From assembly GCF_910592395.1 (NCBI RefSeq), contig NC_088321.1, forward strand, positions 13,578,001 to 13,642,000: a stretch of 64,000 bases of DNA, given 5' to 3'. This DNA comes from Lineus longissimus. Taxonomy: Eukaryota; Nemertea; Pilidiophora; Heteronemertea; Lineidae. The translations under genes and the position numbers were made by a program. The notes under the pieces were generated by a model. That model was not told where the DNA came from and searched no databases. It worked only from the letters and a program-made list of their open reading frames with translations. Numbering within the stretch: the first letter of the stretch is position 1; every line of letters begins with the position of its first letter. This document shows positions 25,738-35,595 of this stretch, in pieces.

Positions 25738-26912
25738 TCAGGATTCGAACATGGCGATCAAGCTGGGGGTGGTTGGCAGGTCGACGCTGATCGTGATGCT
25801 CACGCTCACGGTGCCCGATTTGACCAGTTGAAATGCGTTCGTTCCTACATCGTCTGGCTCCAAGTTGAACACGGACAGGCTGTATCCATTTATGTATTCC
25901 GACACGGTGACTCCGTTGCTCTGCTGCCCCGACCGCAACTTGTTTCCGCGCATCACTGCCATGTAGGTATCCTCCACGTTCCTGTTGGCGTAGTCCAATT
26001 TCAGTTCGCCGTAGGGTATTCATCTCCCGCCCACGCTTAATTTCACACTGCTGACGTCGAAGTGCTTAAAATTAAACGGGGTTTTATCTTGCGCTCCGTT
26101 TCGGACCCCGCTCTCTACTAGTCCCAAGACCAAGCGCTTGGCAAGGTGCCCGTGCACAAGCTCTGCTCCTCGATGGTCCGAGTTCCGTTGGCCGCCGGCT
26201 GGTAATGGCGCATCTCTACCCTGGTCACCGGATATTTGGCGTTGGCTGTCATGAACCGGTCTTCATGCGCCCCGGCTATCACCGGCGACCCTTTCTTAAC
26301 GCTCGCGTTAAACATCACCTTTTCTAGCACGACTGTGTAGCCGGTGGTCGTGCTCTCCGACATTAGACAGAATTTTGCCGAGTTTTTTGTCAGTTCGATG
26401 CACACTGGCACCTGGCTCAGCAGCAGTTTGTTCTGTTGGAACATTTCGTTGTGGATGGTGCCCTCCAATTCGAAGGCGAGCTGGTATTTGCCCAACTTGA
26501 ATCGATTGACCGCCCCTTTGTTACTCTCTGTCCCGTCGCTGACGGTTGCGCCAGTTGTTTCCAGATCGGTCTGGTCTTTGTAGTCGCCGCCCAGATGCAG
26601 CTGGTGCTCCTTGGCATCTTTGGTGTAGTTTAATATGGCTTCCATCATGGCGCGATATGGGTACAGGGTGGTACTTGAACCGATCACCTCGCCGCCCACT
26701 TGCACCTTCACTTTTGTTTGAAGAAGCTAGCGATCGGGTAGTTGACCGGGTAGACCTGTGTCACGTCTCCGCTGGCCACTTTTAACTCCACGTCATCCGC
26801 TCTTTTGATTTTGGCCTTCACGTAAAGGCTCGACTCTCTCAGATCCAAGTACTCGCCGCTTCCGGTGGTGATGGCGAATTCAACCACGTCGCTCGAACTG
26901 ACTGCAGGTGTA
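25738..26912 (-). pseudogene. Major capsid protein pseudogene, left copy
   Basis: Homologue of the double-jelly-roll (hexon-like) major capsid protein of Maverick/adintovirus elements, which in arthropod, cnidarian and nematode genomes is often labelled F54H12.2-like. An uninterrupted 197-codon piece spans 26711-26118 and contains QVGGEVIGSSTTLYPYRAMM and NYTKDAKEHQL. An upstream piece in another frame (about 26905-26713) holds SSDVVEFAITTGSGEYLDL. A downstream piece (25998-25738) holds the C-terminal region with VSEYINGYSLSVFNLEPDD. Breaks: the N-terminal part before SSDVV is missing by deletion, there is a frame break near 26712, a stop at 26118 and further breaks between 26117 and 26000. 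It is not translatable as one protein. Confidence 0.85.
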
Positions 26913-27042
26913 TAAACGACGTCTTTTGCGCCTGTTGGTGGCGGGAGTGCCTTTGACGGGCGTCACAGGGCCTGTATCTCGTTTTGGCCAGGCGCTCTGG
27001 TCGCTGAGCGCTTTGGCCGCCTCGCCAAAGGCCCTGCGGCCC
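26074..27042. repeat. Left arm of inverted duplication (partner 30148-31208)
   Basis: Minus-strand sequence here aligns with plus-strand 30148-31208 across the core-like 3' end and the capsid gene. It is interrupted by one deletion in this arm (core/capsid junction) and one of about 117 bases in the other. The arms face away from the central polymerase fragment. Confidence 0.8.
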
Positions 27043-27330
27043 ACATCTTTCAGCCCCGCCATTCCCCGCCCGTTGCCACGTCCTGGGCAACGGCCAACCC
27101 TTATTGTTTCAAGAGTTCTCTTCTGGCTGATTTCGCAGTCCTCTTGATTGCGGGTACCACTGTTAATATCAGCACTTTCGGTAGGACGCGCGAGATACCT
27201 CTGAATATCGATCCGAAGAACCTGTGTCCTTGATGGTAGGGTTCTATCTCCGGCGAAGAACGGTCCGTATCCGGTCTGGTACGGCGTACCCTTCAACACT
27301 CCCCCTTCCCTGTTGCTGTCAACGGTCGTG
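26880..27330 (-). pseudogene. Basic core-type (pX-like) virion protein pseudogene, left copy
   Basis: Minus-strand pieces in two frames show the pattern of the small basic virion protein that sits just upstream of the capsid gene in Polintons: an aromatic/Gly start (GTPYQTGYGPFFAGD), a hydrophobic-basic stretch (RFFGSIFRGISRVLPK), LKDVGRRAFGEAAKAL and an Arg/Lys-rich end (NRRKRRR). At least two frameshifts separate these. The 3' end runs directly into capsid sequence, which shows that the intergenic part and the capsid N-terminus were deleted in this copy. The role (DNA condensation inside the particle) is inferred from family knowledge. Confidence 0.6.
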
Positions 27331-28080
27331 CAGGCATCCGTAATGCGCTTTGAAAAACTCTTCGTCGGGTCACGCAGCTAGCCGACTCCTTCATGGTTCT
27401 CGCTTTATTGCCTTCTTTATCGCAATGCGCCTGTTCGCCTATCGCAATGCGCCTGTTTGTGGGACCACTAATTGGCGCTGTACGGATCTCACCTTATTTC
27501 GTTCCTGGTGCTTTTCCGCTGCTTACTGCCGCTCTCGGCACCGTTACCCTTGTCCTCGTCCCACAGAAGTGGCATTATTGACGGCGATCATTCTAGCGCA
27601 GGGTTCTTCAGCAGGCTAGGTGGTGTGGGCAGCGCGGGTTCGGGCCACAACTCCTCGGGCTTGTGGCCGAGTTATCGCTTGCCTTCGCAAGGCCAGAGAT
27701 GACAGCTAGCCAGCGGGGGGACTCGACACGATCGTCGGTTCCGTTGTCGGTGTTCTGGCAGCGGCCGCTCCATGCTTCTCGCCGGTTTTTTGCCCGTTCG
27801 GAGGCTCTGCACGCGGTGATGCAAAAGAGGCCGGTTGTGGTTGGTTTTCTTTCGCTCCTCCAATGCTTTCAACCATTGTGCTACGGTTTTCCGCTTGCCA
27901 CTGCTTTTTGCCCTCGTGCTGCCACACTTGCCCGTAACGGGTGTTCCAGTCGGCCCCCTCGTTTCACCGGTCCGTCCGTAGCTCCGCCCCGAGCACCTGC
28001 CGTTTGCCTCTGCCGTTCTCCGCACTCGTTCTGGCACGCCAGCCTTTCGGGGCGCCAACCACGCGCCCGGTAAGCCAATT
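27330..28080 (-). pseudogene. Unassigned virus-derived coding remnants
   Basis: GC-rich DNA with overlapping minus-strand ORFs at 27672-28058 and 27706-27927 and matching open frames on the plus strand. I recognise no family. Its composition and position between the core-like gene and the next remnant suggest it belongs to the same element. A short tandem duplication, TATCGCAATGCGCCTGTT, occurs at about 27418 and 27439. Confidence 0.4.
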
Positions 28081-28084
28081 TCGA

Positions 28085-28309
28085 TTACAATGTAGTTTTT
28101 TTGTGCAATTCTCTACTTTCTTTTGGTCGTATGTAATTGACTTCTTCAGGCGCCAACAGGAAATGCAGTGCTCGGATGATGATCGTGTCCCCCAGTCGTT
28201 CTCCGTCCAGCATTATTTCGTAGGAGTCATCATGCCAGTGTACACGGTTTGAGTGACGATCCATGTAGTCTCTGGCAATTCTCCTCAAAAACGGGTGCGC
28301 CCTTCCCAC
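28085..28309 (-). pseudogene. Small Polinton accessory ORF remnant (tentative)
   Basis: A 74-codon ORF with VHWHDDSYEIMLDGERLGDT near the middle. A Trp, then Asp/Glu, then E-I/V-hydrophobic-DG pattern recalls a short uncharacterised protein encoded near capsid genes in many animal Polintons. That resemblance is from memory of the pattern only. The frame may continue past the stop in another phase. No function is proposed. Confidence 0.35.
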
Positions 28310-28457
28310 CAGACCAGTCTACCATTCGATCAAATTTGTTTGGCGCCGCCTCCTACTGTCTTGGCTTTGTGCTAGGCCGGGTTGCTCAACGCTGCCCGTT
28401 TCTTGGTCGGCCCATCGTTTCATGGCCAATGCGTGCAGTCGTCGTCAGTCACCGCCT

Positions 28458-28474
28458 CCCCCCCCCCCCCCCCC
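28458..28474 (+). repeat. Poly-C tract inside the viral island
   Basis: Seventeen consecutive C at the inner edge of a segment repeated in inverse orientation near 30082-30145. The other copy lacks the tract, so it arose after duplication. Confidence 0.8.
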
Positions 28475-28484
28475 GATCATCGGG

Positions 28485-28560
28485 CCTTTGGCTGCCCTCG
28501 ACCTCGCCGTTGCTTTTCACATCTTGCTCGGCTCGATGTAGCTTGTAGAATGACCACGGA
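28485..28560 (-). repeat. Inverted duplicate of 30082-30145
   Basis: On the minus strand this reads CATTCTACAAGCTACATCGA, then AGCAAGATGTGAAAAGCAAC and GGCGAGGTCGAGGG. The plus strand from 30082 has the same words with few changes. It adds a second block to the inverted duplication around the polymerase fragment. Both copies carry an in-frame TGA after the ATG of GCAAGATGTGA. Confidence 0.75.
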
Positions 28561-29991
28561 ATGATGGCCGCTTTTGCGAATACCCTCTCCCTTTCATTCT
28601 CGGAGAAGGTGGTGGCGGCCATTTCCTCCTTTTCCTCCTTTTTACAGGTGAGACGACACTACTTTCTCATCTCTAATTTGAGTCGATTGTTGGACGGCCA
28701 GGTTGGGAGGCAGCAGAAGAAGTTTGTCTGCCACTCCTGTTTGATTCTACACACGTCACAGGTGCGACTAGAGTCGCACTGGCGGAGTTGTTGCAGTCGC
28801 GAGCCGCAGCTGTATATCAAGTGCATGCCCGCCGCGAGCAGACTATCGAATTTTTGTTAGTTTGACAAAATAACCATGGCTCCGTTCTCTATCATGATTT
28901 CGAAACTATCCGAACTGAGGAAGTGCTGGGCAGGTGAAAACACCAGCCCATCGCCGTGGTGGCCATCCGCATTTGCCAAGACACGGCAGAGTTCAATTCG
29001 GGGCTGTTTCATCACCTGGGTCGAGATTGCGTGGCGCGATTTGTCGATTGGCTAGAGATGCAGGAGACGCAATGCCGAGTGATTCTCGACATTCACAACC
29101 GACCCAAGGTAATGATGGTAGAAGATTGGCCGGTCCACGCACAAACTCGATGTGCGGTGTGGAATTTGATGGAGGAAAAGTGCCCCCCTCCCCACCGGGG
29201 CCACTCGCATTTATCGGGGAAGTATCGGTGGAAACTATGCAATTGCTGTAATTGACCAGGGGAAGCGAGAAGCAGTTCCAATTGCCAGTGCTCGCCCATG
29301 GCTCGGTGCACTTTGATAGCCACCTCTTAATCAAAGAACTTGTGGGAAGGAGCCGGGCCGCCCAACGAAGGACACCCAAAATTTTGCTGCGTTACACCGA
29401 ACACTACTTGACCATCTATCACGAATTTGTCTTTTTGGACTCGTTCAAGTTTATGAAGGCCTGCCTGGCCGCCATCGCCGAGTACATGAACGAGAAAGGC
29501 AGCACCATGGGCAGCGGGGTGGCAGCCCCTAGAGAGCAGTGCATAGCCTTTCCCCTTCTCTCGGAGTATGCCAGCCGAAGCCCAGAACGTTACCGACTGC
29601 TGACCAGGAATGGCGTGTTTTGTTACGACTTTTTGGATGCGGAAGAGAAATTGGCACTGCCACGACTGCCCTCCAGAGAGGATTTCTACGATTCACTACA
29701 AGAACACCTGATAAGTGATGAAGATTACGCCCATGCCCACTGGGTCTGGCGGCAGTTCAAGTGTCGCACTCAACGCAACTATCAGAGACCCTGCTCTTGG
29801 CCGGCTGTTTCGAACGATTTCGCCAGTTGGTCTATCGCCACTTTCAAATGGACCCGGCCAAGCTCATTACTCTGCCCCACAATGGTTTCCACTCCATGCT
29901 CAAACGGACTAGAGTTCGCCTTCAAATTTTGCCCACGCTAGAGATGCAAGTACATAGCCCCAGTAGACTGCTCGAATCTGTACGGTCATAG
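28560..29991 (+). pseudogene. Protein-primed DNA polymerase B fragment, decayed
   Basis: Several plus-strand frames in series show the order typical of Maverick/Polinton PolB. HYFLISNLSRLL and a CHSC/HWRSCC zinc-like piece lie at about 28650-28800. The lead-in VARFVDWLEMQE is near 29030, and GHSHLSGKYRWK near 29200. HGSVHFDSHLLIKEL (exonuclease region with the FDSHL acidic residue) is near 29300, followed by VFLDSFKFM, LISDEDYAHAHWVW near 29720, and LITLPHNGFHSMLKRTRV near 29860 in a shifted frame. The fragment stops near 29991. The catalytic palm motifs of a family B polymerase were not found downstream, so the 3' part is missing. Stops and frame changes make it non-functional. The enzyme would replicate the element by protein priming. 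Confidence 0.85.
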
Positions 29992-30081
29992 CCAGTCGAA
30001 GTGCCACGACGATTATCGAAGAACAGGCTAACGCACGAGCGCCTACGAGAAAAGGCACGCGGCGGCGATGGCAGAGGTTAT

Positions 30082-30321
30082 CATTCTACAAGCTACCTCG
30101 AGCCGGGCAAGATGTGAAAAGCAACGGCGAGATCGAGGGCGATGATCGGCCGCAGGGCCGTCGGCGAGGCGGCCAAAGCGCTCAGCGACCAGAGCGCCTG
30201 GCGAAAACGAGATATAGGCCCTTTGATGCTCGTTACCCCCGTCAAAGGCACTCCCGCCACCAACAAGCGCAAAAGACGTCGTGCAAACACCGGCAGGAGC
30301 GAGCAGCAGGGCAATAAATGA
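30082..30321 (+). pseudogene. Core-type virion protein remnant, right copy
   Basis: From ATG at 30142 to TGA at 30321 there is an open frame with MIGRRAVGEAAKALSDQSAW and the basic KRKRRR end, matching the left copy at 27042-26890 closely. The upstream half of the gene is absent; instead the block shared with 28485-28560 is joined directly, showing a deletion of roughly 1.4 kb relative to the left copy. The stop precedes the capsid gene by 58 bases. Confidence 0.6.
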
Positions 30322-30379
30322 CAGAAGGGATTTTTCGACGTGTGAATAGAACGAGGGGCAGCCGCCAACACCACCAGCC

Positions 30380-31220
30380 ATGTCCATCATAGACTCGTGC
30401 ATTTGTACGATGGGCGAGTTGGAATTGTTCGAGAAGAAACCCACACAATCATAGAAAAAGGCCGATTCCAACCGATGGCGCCCACCACCGCGGTCAGTTC
30501 GAGCGACGTGGTTGAATTCGCCATCACCACCGGAAGTGGCGGGTACTTGGTTCTGAGAGAGTCGAGCCTGTATGTGAAGGCCAAAATCAAAAGAGCCGAT
30601 GACGTGAAGTTGAAAACGACTAGCGGAGACGTGGCACGGGTTTACCCGGTCAACTACCCGATCGCCAGTTTCTTCAAACAGTTGGAGGTGCAAGTGGGTG
30701 GCAAGGTGATCGGTTCGAGTACCACCCGGTATCCATATTGTGCCACGATGGAAGCCATATTAAACTACACCAAAGATGTCAAGGAGCACCAGCTGCGTCT
30801 GGGCAGCGACTACAAAGACCAGATGGATCTGGAAACAACCGGCGCAACCGTCAGCGACGGAACAGCGAGTAACAAAGGGATGGTCAATCCATTCAAGTTG
30901 AGCAAATACCAGCGTGCCTTCGAATTTGAGGGCACCACCGACTACACAATCGTGCTAGAAAAGGTGATGTTCAACGCCAACGTTAAAAAAATGTCGCCGG
31001 TAATAGCCGGGGCGCACGGGCAGGTTGATGACGGCCAACACCAAGTATCCGGAGACCAGGGTAGAGATGCGCCATTACCAGCCGGCGGCCAACGAAACTC
31101 GGACCATCGATGTGCAGAACTTGTGCACGGGCACTTTGTCAAGACACTTGGTCCTGGGACTAGTAGAGAGCGGGGCCCGAAACGGAGCGCAAGATAGAAA
31201 ACCCGTTTTGCTGCCGTGGC
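30380..31220 (+). pseudogene. Major capsid protein pseudogene, right copy
   Basis: A plausible start at 30380 opens a frame with MGELELFEKKPTQ that hits TAG near 30452. The following 266-codon frame to 31197 carries the conserved part: VVEFAITTGSGGYLVLRES, QVGGKVIGSSTTRYPY and NYTKDVKEHQL. Relative to the left copy it has an in-frame loss of about 39 codons (after FEFEGT), a frame break near 31020, and it diverges from capsid sequence altogether at about 31208. It keeps the N-terminal region that the left copy lost. The two copies differ at many residues, so duplication is old or two related insertions are joined. Confidence 0.85.
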
Positions 31221-31227
31221 AGAGTAA

Positions 31228-31455
31228 AAAACGGCAACGCCAAGCACACTGCCCGTAAAACACACATCGACTCCACCAACAACGCCGGCAAAAGGCCAAA
31301 GTACCAAAAGCAAGGGCGAGCGAGTGCTCGTCTCGGTAGACACCGCGCGTATAGGCGGCCTGGGCCGAAGGAAAACACGTTCTTCTTTACCAAGAAGAGA
31401 AGTATTCGTATTCGGCGAAGAACGGTACAAACGCATGGTCTTCCACTCGGAGTAA
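31228..31455 (+). pseudogene. Unassigned ORF at the right end of the viral island
   Basis: An open frame without its own ATG at the start. It is Thr/Pro/Lys-rich at first (PSTLPVKHTSTPPTTPAKG), then has VLVSVDTARIGGLGRRKTR and EVFVFGEERYKRMVF before TAA at 31453-31455. A 28-codon ORF starts at 31455 overlapping that stop. I do not recognise either. Composition and position argue that they derive from another part of the same element joined at the capsid breakpoint. Confidence 0.4.
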
Positions 31456-34312
31456 TGAACGGCGAATTGCTTTTTAATCACCAGATTCGGGGAGCAATCG
31501 CCAAGCCCGCATTCGAACACGTTCGCCGCACTCCATAACTGGCACGCAGCGCGGAGCAGATGCGGGCCGATGGCTCCCAGACTACGGTGCCCGAGGTCAA
31601 CTCCCCGCCGTCAGCACCGCCGTCGCTCGGCCCAGACAACGTTATTTCCACGCCGAGACGGCGTCATCTCCCTTTGAAACCTTACCTCTCTCTGAATCGA
31701 CGGTTATGTATACTACTTACGTTTTGCATAAAAAAGCTAAAGAATGGCATAAGGTTGCAGGATATAAGTAGGAAGCGCGGTTGCACAATGGAATTTACTG
31801 ATTCAGACATTAAGTGCGCATGTCTGTTGACCCTATTGTGGACAGGGGTTAGCTCAATCTCCAAATGAAAGGATAGCTAGCATTTGCTCCGTAGCATCAC
31901 TAAGCAACCAATGGCGAGGCTTGGTGAGTGAGGATACTATAGCTATGTTGGGAAAGGAGCAGCACGTACTCTCAAACGTATGCTATTGGTAGCCATCGAC
32001 AAGTGCAGGCATGCGCAGTTCCATTCTCCAAATAGGCTGAAAGACTTTCTCTCTGCCAACACAGATCTCCACCACATCACGAGGTCCCAGATGTGTCACA
32101 GGCGCGAGAGGATATCAGAATCAGCAGGCCAATTGGCGACCGAAGTCACCACGAAACCTACAGAAAACATGCATTGAACCTGCACAGAGAGTACTGTGAT
32201 TGATTAGAGGTTTTTTTTAGTTTGAGTGTATAAAAGTGTTCCGGTTGTGTCATTTGGCTGATCGATCGCTCTCTTTCTGATATCTTTATGCGAAACATGG
32301 AGTAGTGGATCAAAAATGGCGGCCTGTGTTGACAATCAGGTCAGTTCGCCAGCATTATAGTCACAATCTCGCAGTGAATATAGCCATGTCGTCGCATTGG
32401 TTTATTGTCTTCACACGTCAAGAGTTTGCTTGTCGAAGACGCGACTCCGAGAGTAACAAACCAAAAATTATGCACAAACCTAGCTAGTTCTATTGATTCA
32501 TCAAAAGGCTGTAGAGTGCATGAATATATGAGTCAGCGCACTTGAACATCACTCCAAAAAAAGAACTCGCTCAGTGCATCAATGGAAAAGAAAAGCAAAT
32601 AATCAAATCTACTTGTGCGATATTTTCTCCAATTCATAAATGCAGCATGATTACCTTGGACAAACTCGGACCACACAAATCCGACCAAGCCTCGAGGCAG
32701 ACAACTGACAATCTCTTTGAACTTACCCGTTCGTTTTTTTACCAAATTAACCGAGCGTGTTAGCCAATCAAAAGAGAGAAAAATGCCGCCATATCTTGTC
32801 CAAGTTTTTTTAAAACGCTCGGAGGAAGATTCACCAAAAAGCGCCATTCTGCACGCAGTATACAAACAGCGTGTTTGATTATACGGATATCCGCCAGAGG
32901 GCATGCTTTGATGTTCTTGGCATCATGTGACGATTTAAGAGTGTCCATTGGCCATGTTGGCTGAATGAGTTGTGTCATTCGAACAGGTGGCTTGCGCCTT
33001 AGTTTCGTACTCTCATGTCGTACTGAATCAAATACAAAAACTAATTGCAACTTTTGTGTACGTTTTTCTTTACGAAAAAAGAACAAAAAGAGCGCATTCT
33101 GCAGGGGTGATGGTCGTTTTTGTTCTTCTTTTGTGGAGATTGTTTGATCTTTATATCTCTGCCACCACATGGCCACACTCACGATTTCACGCTGAATCAC
33201 GCCGGATATGTAACTGCTGTCAGAATCTTTTGCTTGAAATGTTTTGCCCAAAATGTCTCTTACGGCCTTCTTGTTCCTTTGAAACGAATTATGAGCAAAT
33301 AGCCAACTTTAACTTGTACCTTGGAATAAACTCATTGTTTCTGTACCAGTCGTTAATAACTTTGGAGAATATCAAAATATTCAAAAATGGCCTAAACGTT
33401 ACCAAGTCATTTGCAAATAAAGTTAAAATAAAGTTTAAGTAGAGTTACTCAAATATGATTAATTGACGCGACATGTGAAATTATTTCTTTTTCCTCAAAT
33501 TAAGCTACCCACTCCTTTCTTACTCAAGTAAAGTTACTCTCTTGTTTGAATGATGATAAATTTTCTCAGGTAAAAGTTACTTTGTCACTCAGTTACCTTC
33601 TCCCCCCCCCCCCCACCCCCACCCTCTCTTACTCAAATCAGTCACCCGAAAGTTACCCTATTTTCTCTCTTTTTCATTGAAATTATTCTCTTACTCCAAA
33701 AATTACTCTCTCACTCAAAAGCTACCATGAGTTGAGATGAAATATTCTTTCTCGAATAAAAACGCTTCCTTACCTACAGCTATATATAATGGAGTGTCCA
33801 AGTATTAATCACGCCATGTTCTCAAGATTCTGTCGGGAGTTCTCCCAATTATGATGACAAACCTCGCAGGTATCACCGCAGGGCAATTAGTGTCACAAGA
33901 CAAACGCTCCACGACCACGACCATAACGAAATTACATATCTCACCAATAATGAAATTCCATATCTCGCAATTTGTTTATTGTGCAATTATCTTTTCTGCA
34001 TTCGAATGATCACACCATCTCACCCACACAAGACCAAACAGCGAAAATGGCGCAATTTTATCCAATTTGGGCTCTACATGCACCAACAACAAAGTGACTG
34101 GCGTGACGAAGCTCCCGATCTATATGCTACGCGCATACTGTCTAAGAATAAGTATTTTGGGCTCTCTGACTTTTGCTCTGTTTTCAAAGAAAGCCTCAGT
34201 AGACACCAGCATAGGGTATTTCACGCCAAAATTGAACTCGACTGCAACGGTTAATGTGAACCGTGCCCTCTCCTATTAGGCTTATTTGTCTCTGCCGGTC
34301 TCGGCCTATCGG

Positions 34313-34420
34313 CCGCCTTGAAAACGTGGGGGTCGATGATATCAAAATTTGCCCTGAAACCCTTTGATAAGATTGAAGAGCAAAAGAAAAAAGGCCGAGA
34401 TGTGAGTGGGCTTTGTTAAA
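34313..34420 (+). repeat. Interspersed repeat R1, copy 2
   Basis: Contains TTGAAAACGTGGGGGTCGAT, ATCAAAATTTGCCC, CCTTTGATAA and GTGAGTGGGCTTTGTTAAA, the same order as the copies at 7.8 kb (inverted), 59.2 kb and 59.6 kb. Confidence 0.55.
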
Positions 34421-35229
34421 TGACGTCCCCCCCCGCCCGACGTCGATTTCAAGCCCTGGGTGAATTAGTGTCGAATATTGTCTGAATTAACATGACGAAC
34501 TAATCCTGGCTTTCCTCTTTCTAAAGAAAATGACAAAAGTAGTCCAGCTGTGTGTGCGTGTAAGGGGGGGGGGGGTACAGGTTTAATATTGACCCTTTCA
34601 TACTAGTAATTCATGAAATCAATTCCTATTCCCGGTTCTGATTTCGCCATCGCTCTATCATGTCTAATTTTTCCTCCAACGGCCGTAGCTGGGGCTAAAA
34701 TAGAAGGGGCAGCCCCTGCAATGCGAAATGTGTTTTGCTTTCCCCACAGAGGATTTGCCTTTCATTCTCGTAGTTCATTGTCTCACTAAAGTAGGTCATC
34801 CAGTTGTCGGACGAAAACTATTATCGGACAAATCCTTTACACCATTCGCAATAAAAGGAGTTTTGTAAAGGATTCTTTAGTCAACGTCGTAGAAGTGCTA
34901 AAATTATCGATTAACAATATATATGAATATGTCTTGCAGAATTTCAAAGAAAACTGCACAAAGACAGGGGTTACCGCCTCTGCTATATTATTGGCGGAAA
35001 GATAATGTTACGGACGTGATGAATCAACAGATGAAAGGATATCAATACGTGTAGGTAAATCGCCTGTTTGTGCATTGGACCCTTTTGCCTGTGAACTGCT
35101 GTCCACGCGAGGCTTGCAAATGACTGTAGTTATCCCTGCTACCTAGCGAACTAGAAACCTCGGAGGATTTTTCAGATCCTGCAAAACCTCTACGGGGTGA
35201 ATATATGTGTTGACCGAAATATCATAAGA

Positions 35230-35595
35230 AGTTTTTCAAAAAATGATAAACCTTTATTTCTAAAAAGTATTGAAAAACCTTTATTTCTAAAAAGTAATGA
35301 AAAACCTTTACTTCTAAAAAGTTATGAAAAACCTTTATTTCTAAAAAGTTATGAAAAACCGTTATTTCTGAAAAGTTCTGAAAAAGTTTATTTCTAAGAA
35401 GTGATGAAAAACCCTAATTTCTAAAAAGTAATGAAAAATTTTATTTCGAAGAAGTGATGAAAAACCTTTATTTCTAAAGAGTAATGAAAAAACTTTATTT
35501 CTAAAAAGTAATGAAAAACATTTATTTCTTTTAAAAAAATTATTTCTAAGAAGTGAGGAAAAACATTTATTTCTATGAAGTAACGAAAGATCTTC
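35230..35595 (+). repeat. 27-bp minisatellite, about 13 units
   Basis: Unit approximately GAAAAACCTTTATTTCTAAA followed by AAGTAAT, repeated head to tail with point changes and a few length changes. The first units are an exact multiple of three and so give a repeating nine-residue ORF on the plus strand (KPLFLKSNE type) and another on the minus strand. Later units shift frame, so this is not a coding repeat. Confidence 0.9.

Larger units (their letters stand above)
25730..31680. mobile_element. Decayed endogenous Maverick/Polinton-adintovirus-type element
   Basis: This block is visibly richer in G and C than both flanks and contains pieces of three gene types characteristic of Maverick/Polinton and adintovirus genomes: protein-primed family B DNA polymerase, double-jelly-roll major capsid protein and a small basic core-type protein. 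All have frameshifts, stops or deletions, so it is a fossil of a virus or virus-like transposon of an animal. Gene order is capsid (minus), core-like (minus), unassigned pieces (minus), polymerase (plus), core-like (plus), capsid (plus). I found no integrase, packaging ATPase or protease and no terminal inverted repeats, so outer borders are set by composition and are approximate. Confidence 0.85.

Noticed and set aside
29993-30374. Minus-strand ORFs over the right viral copy, and plus-strand ORFs over the left copy
   Set aside because: Shadows of GC-rich viral genes read on the wrong strand.
32533-33442. Overlapping ORFs of 123-163 codons on both strands
   Set aside because: Mutually overlapping, no motif in either, no conserved-looking exon ends.
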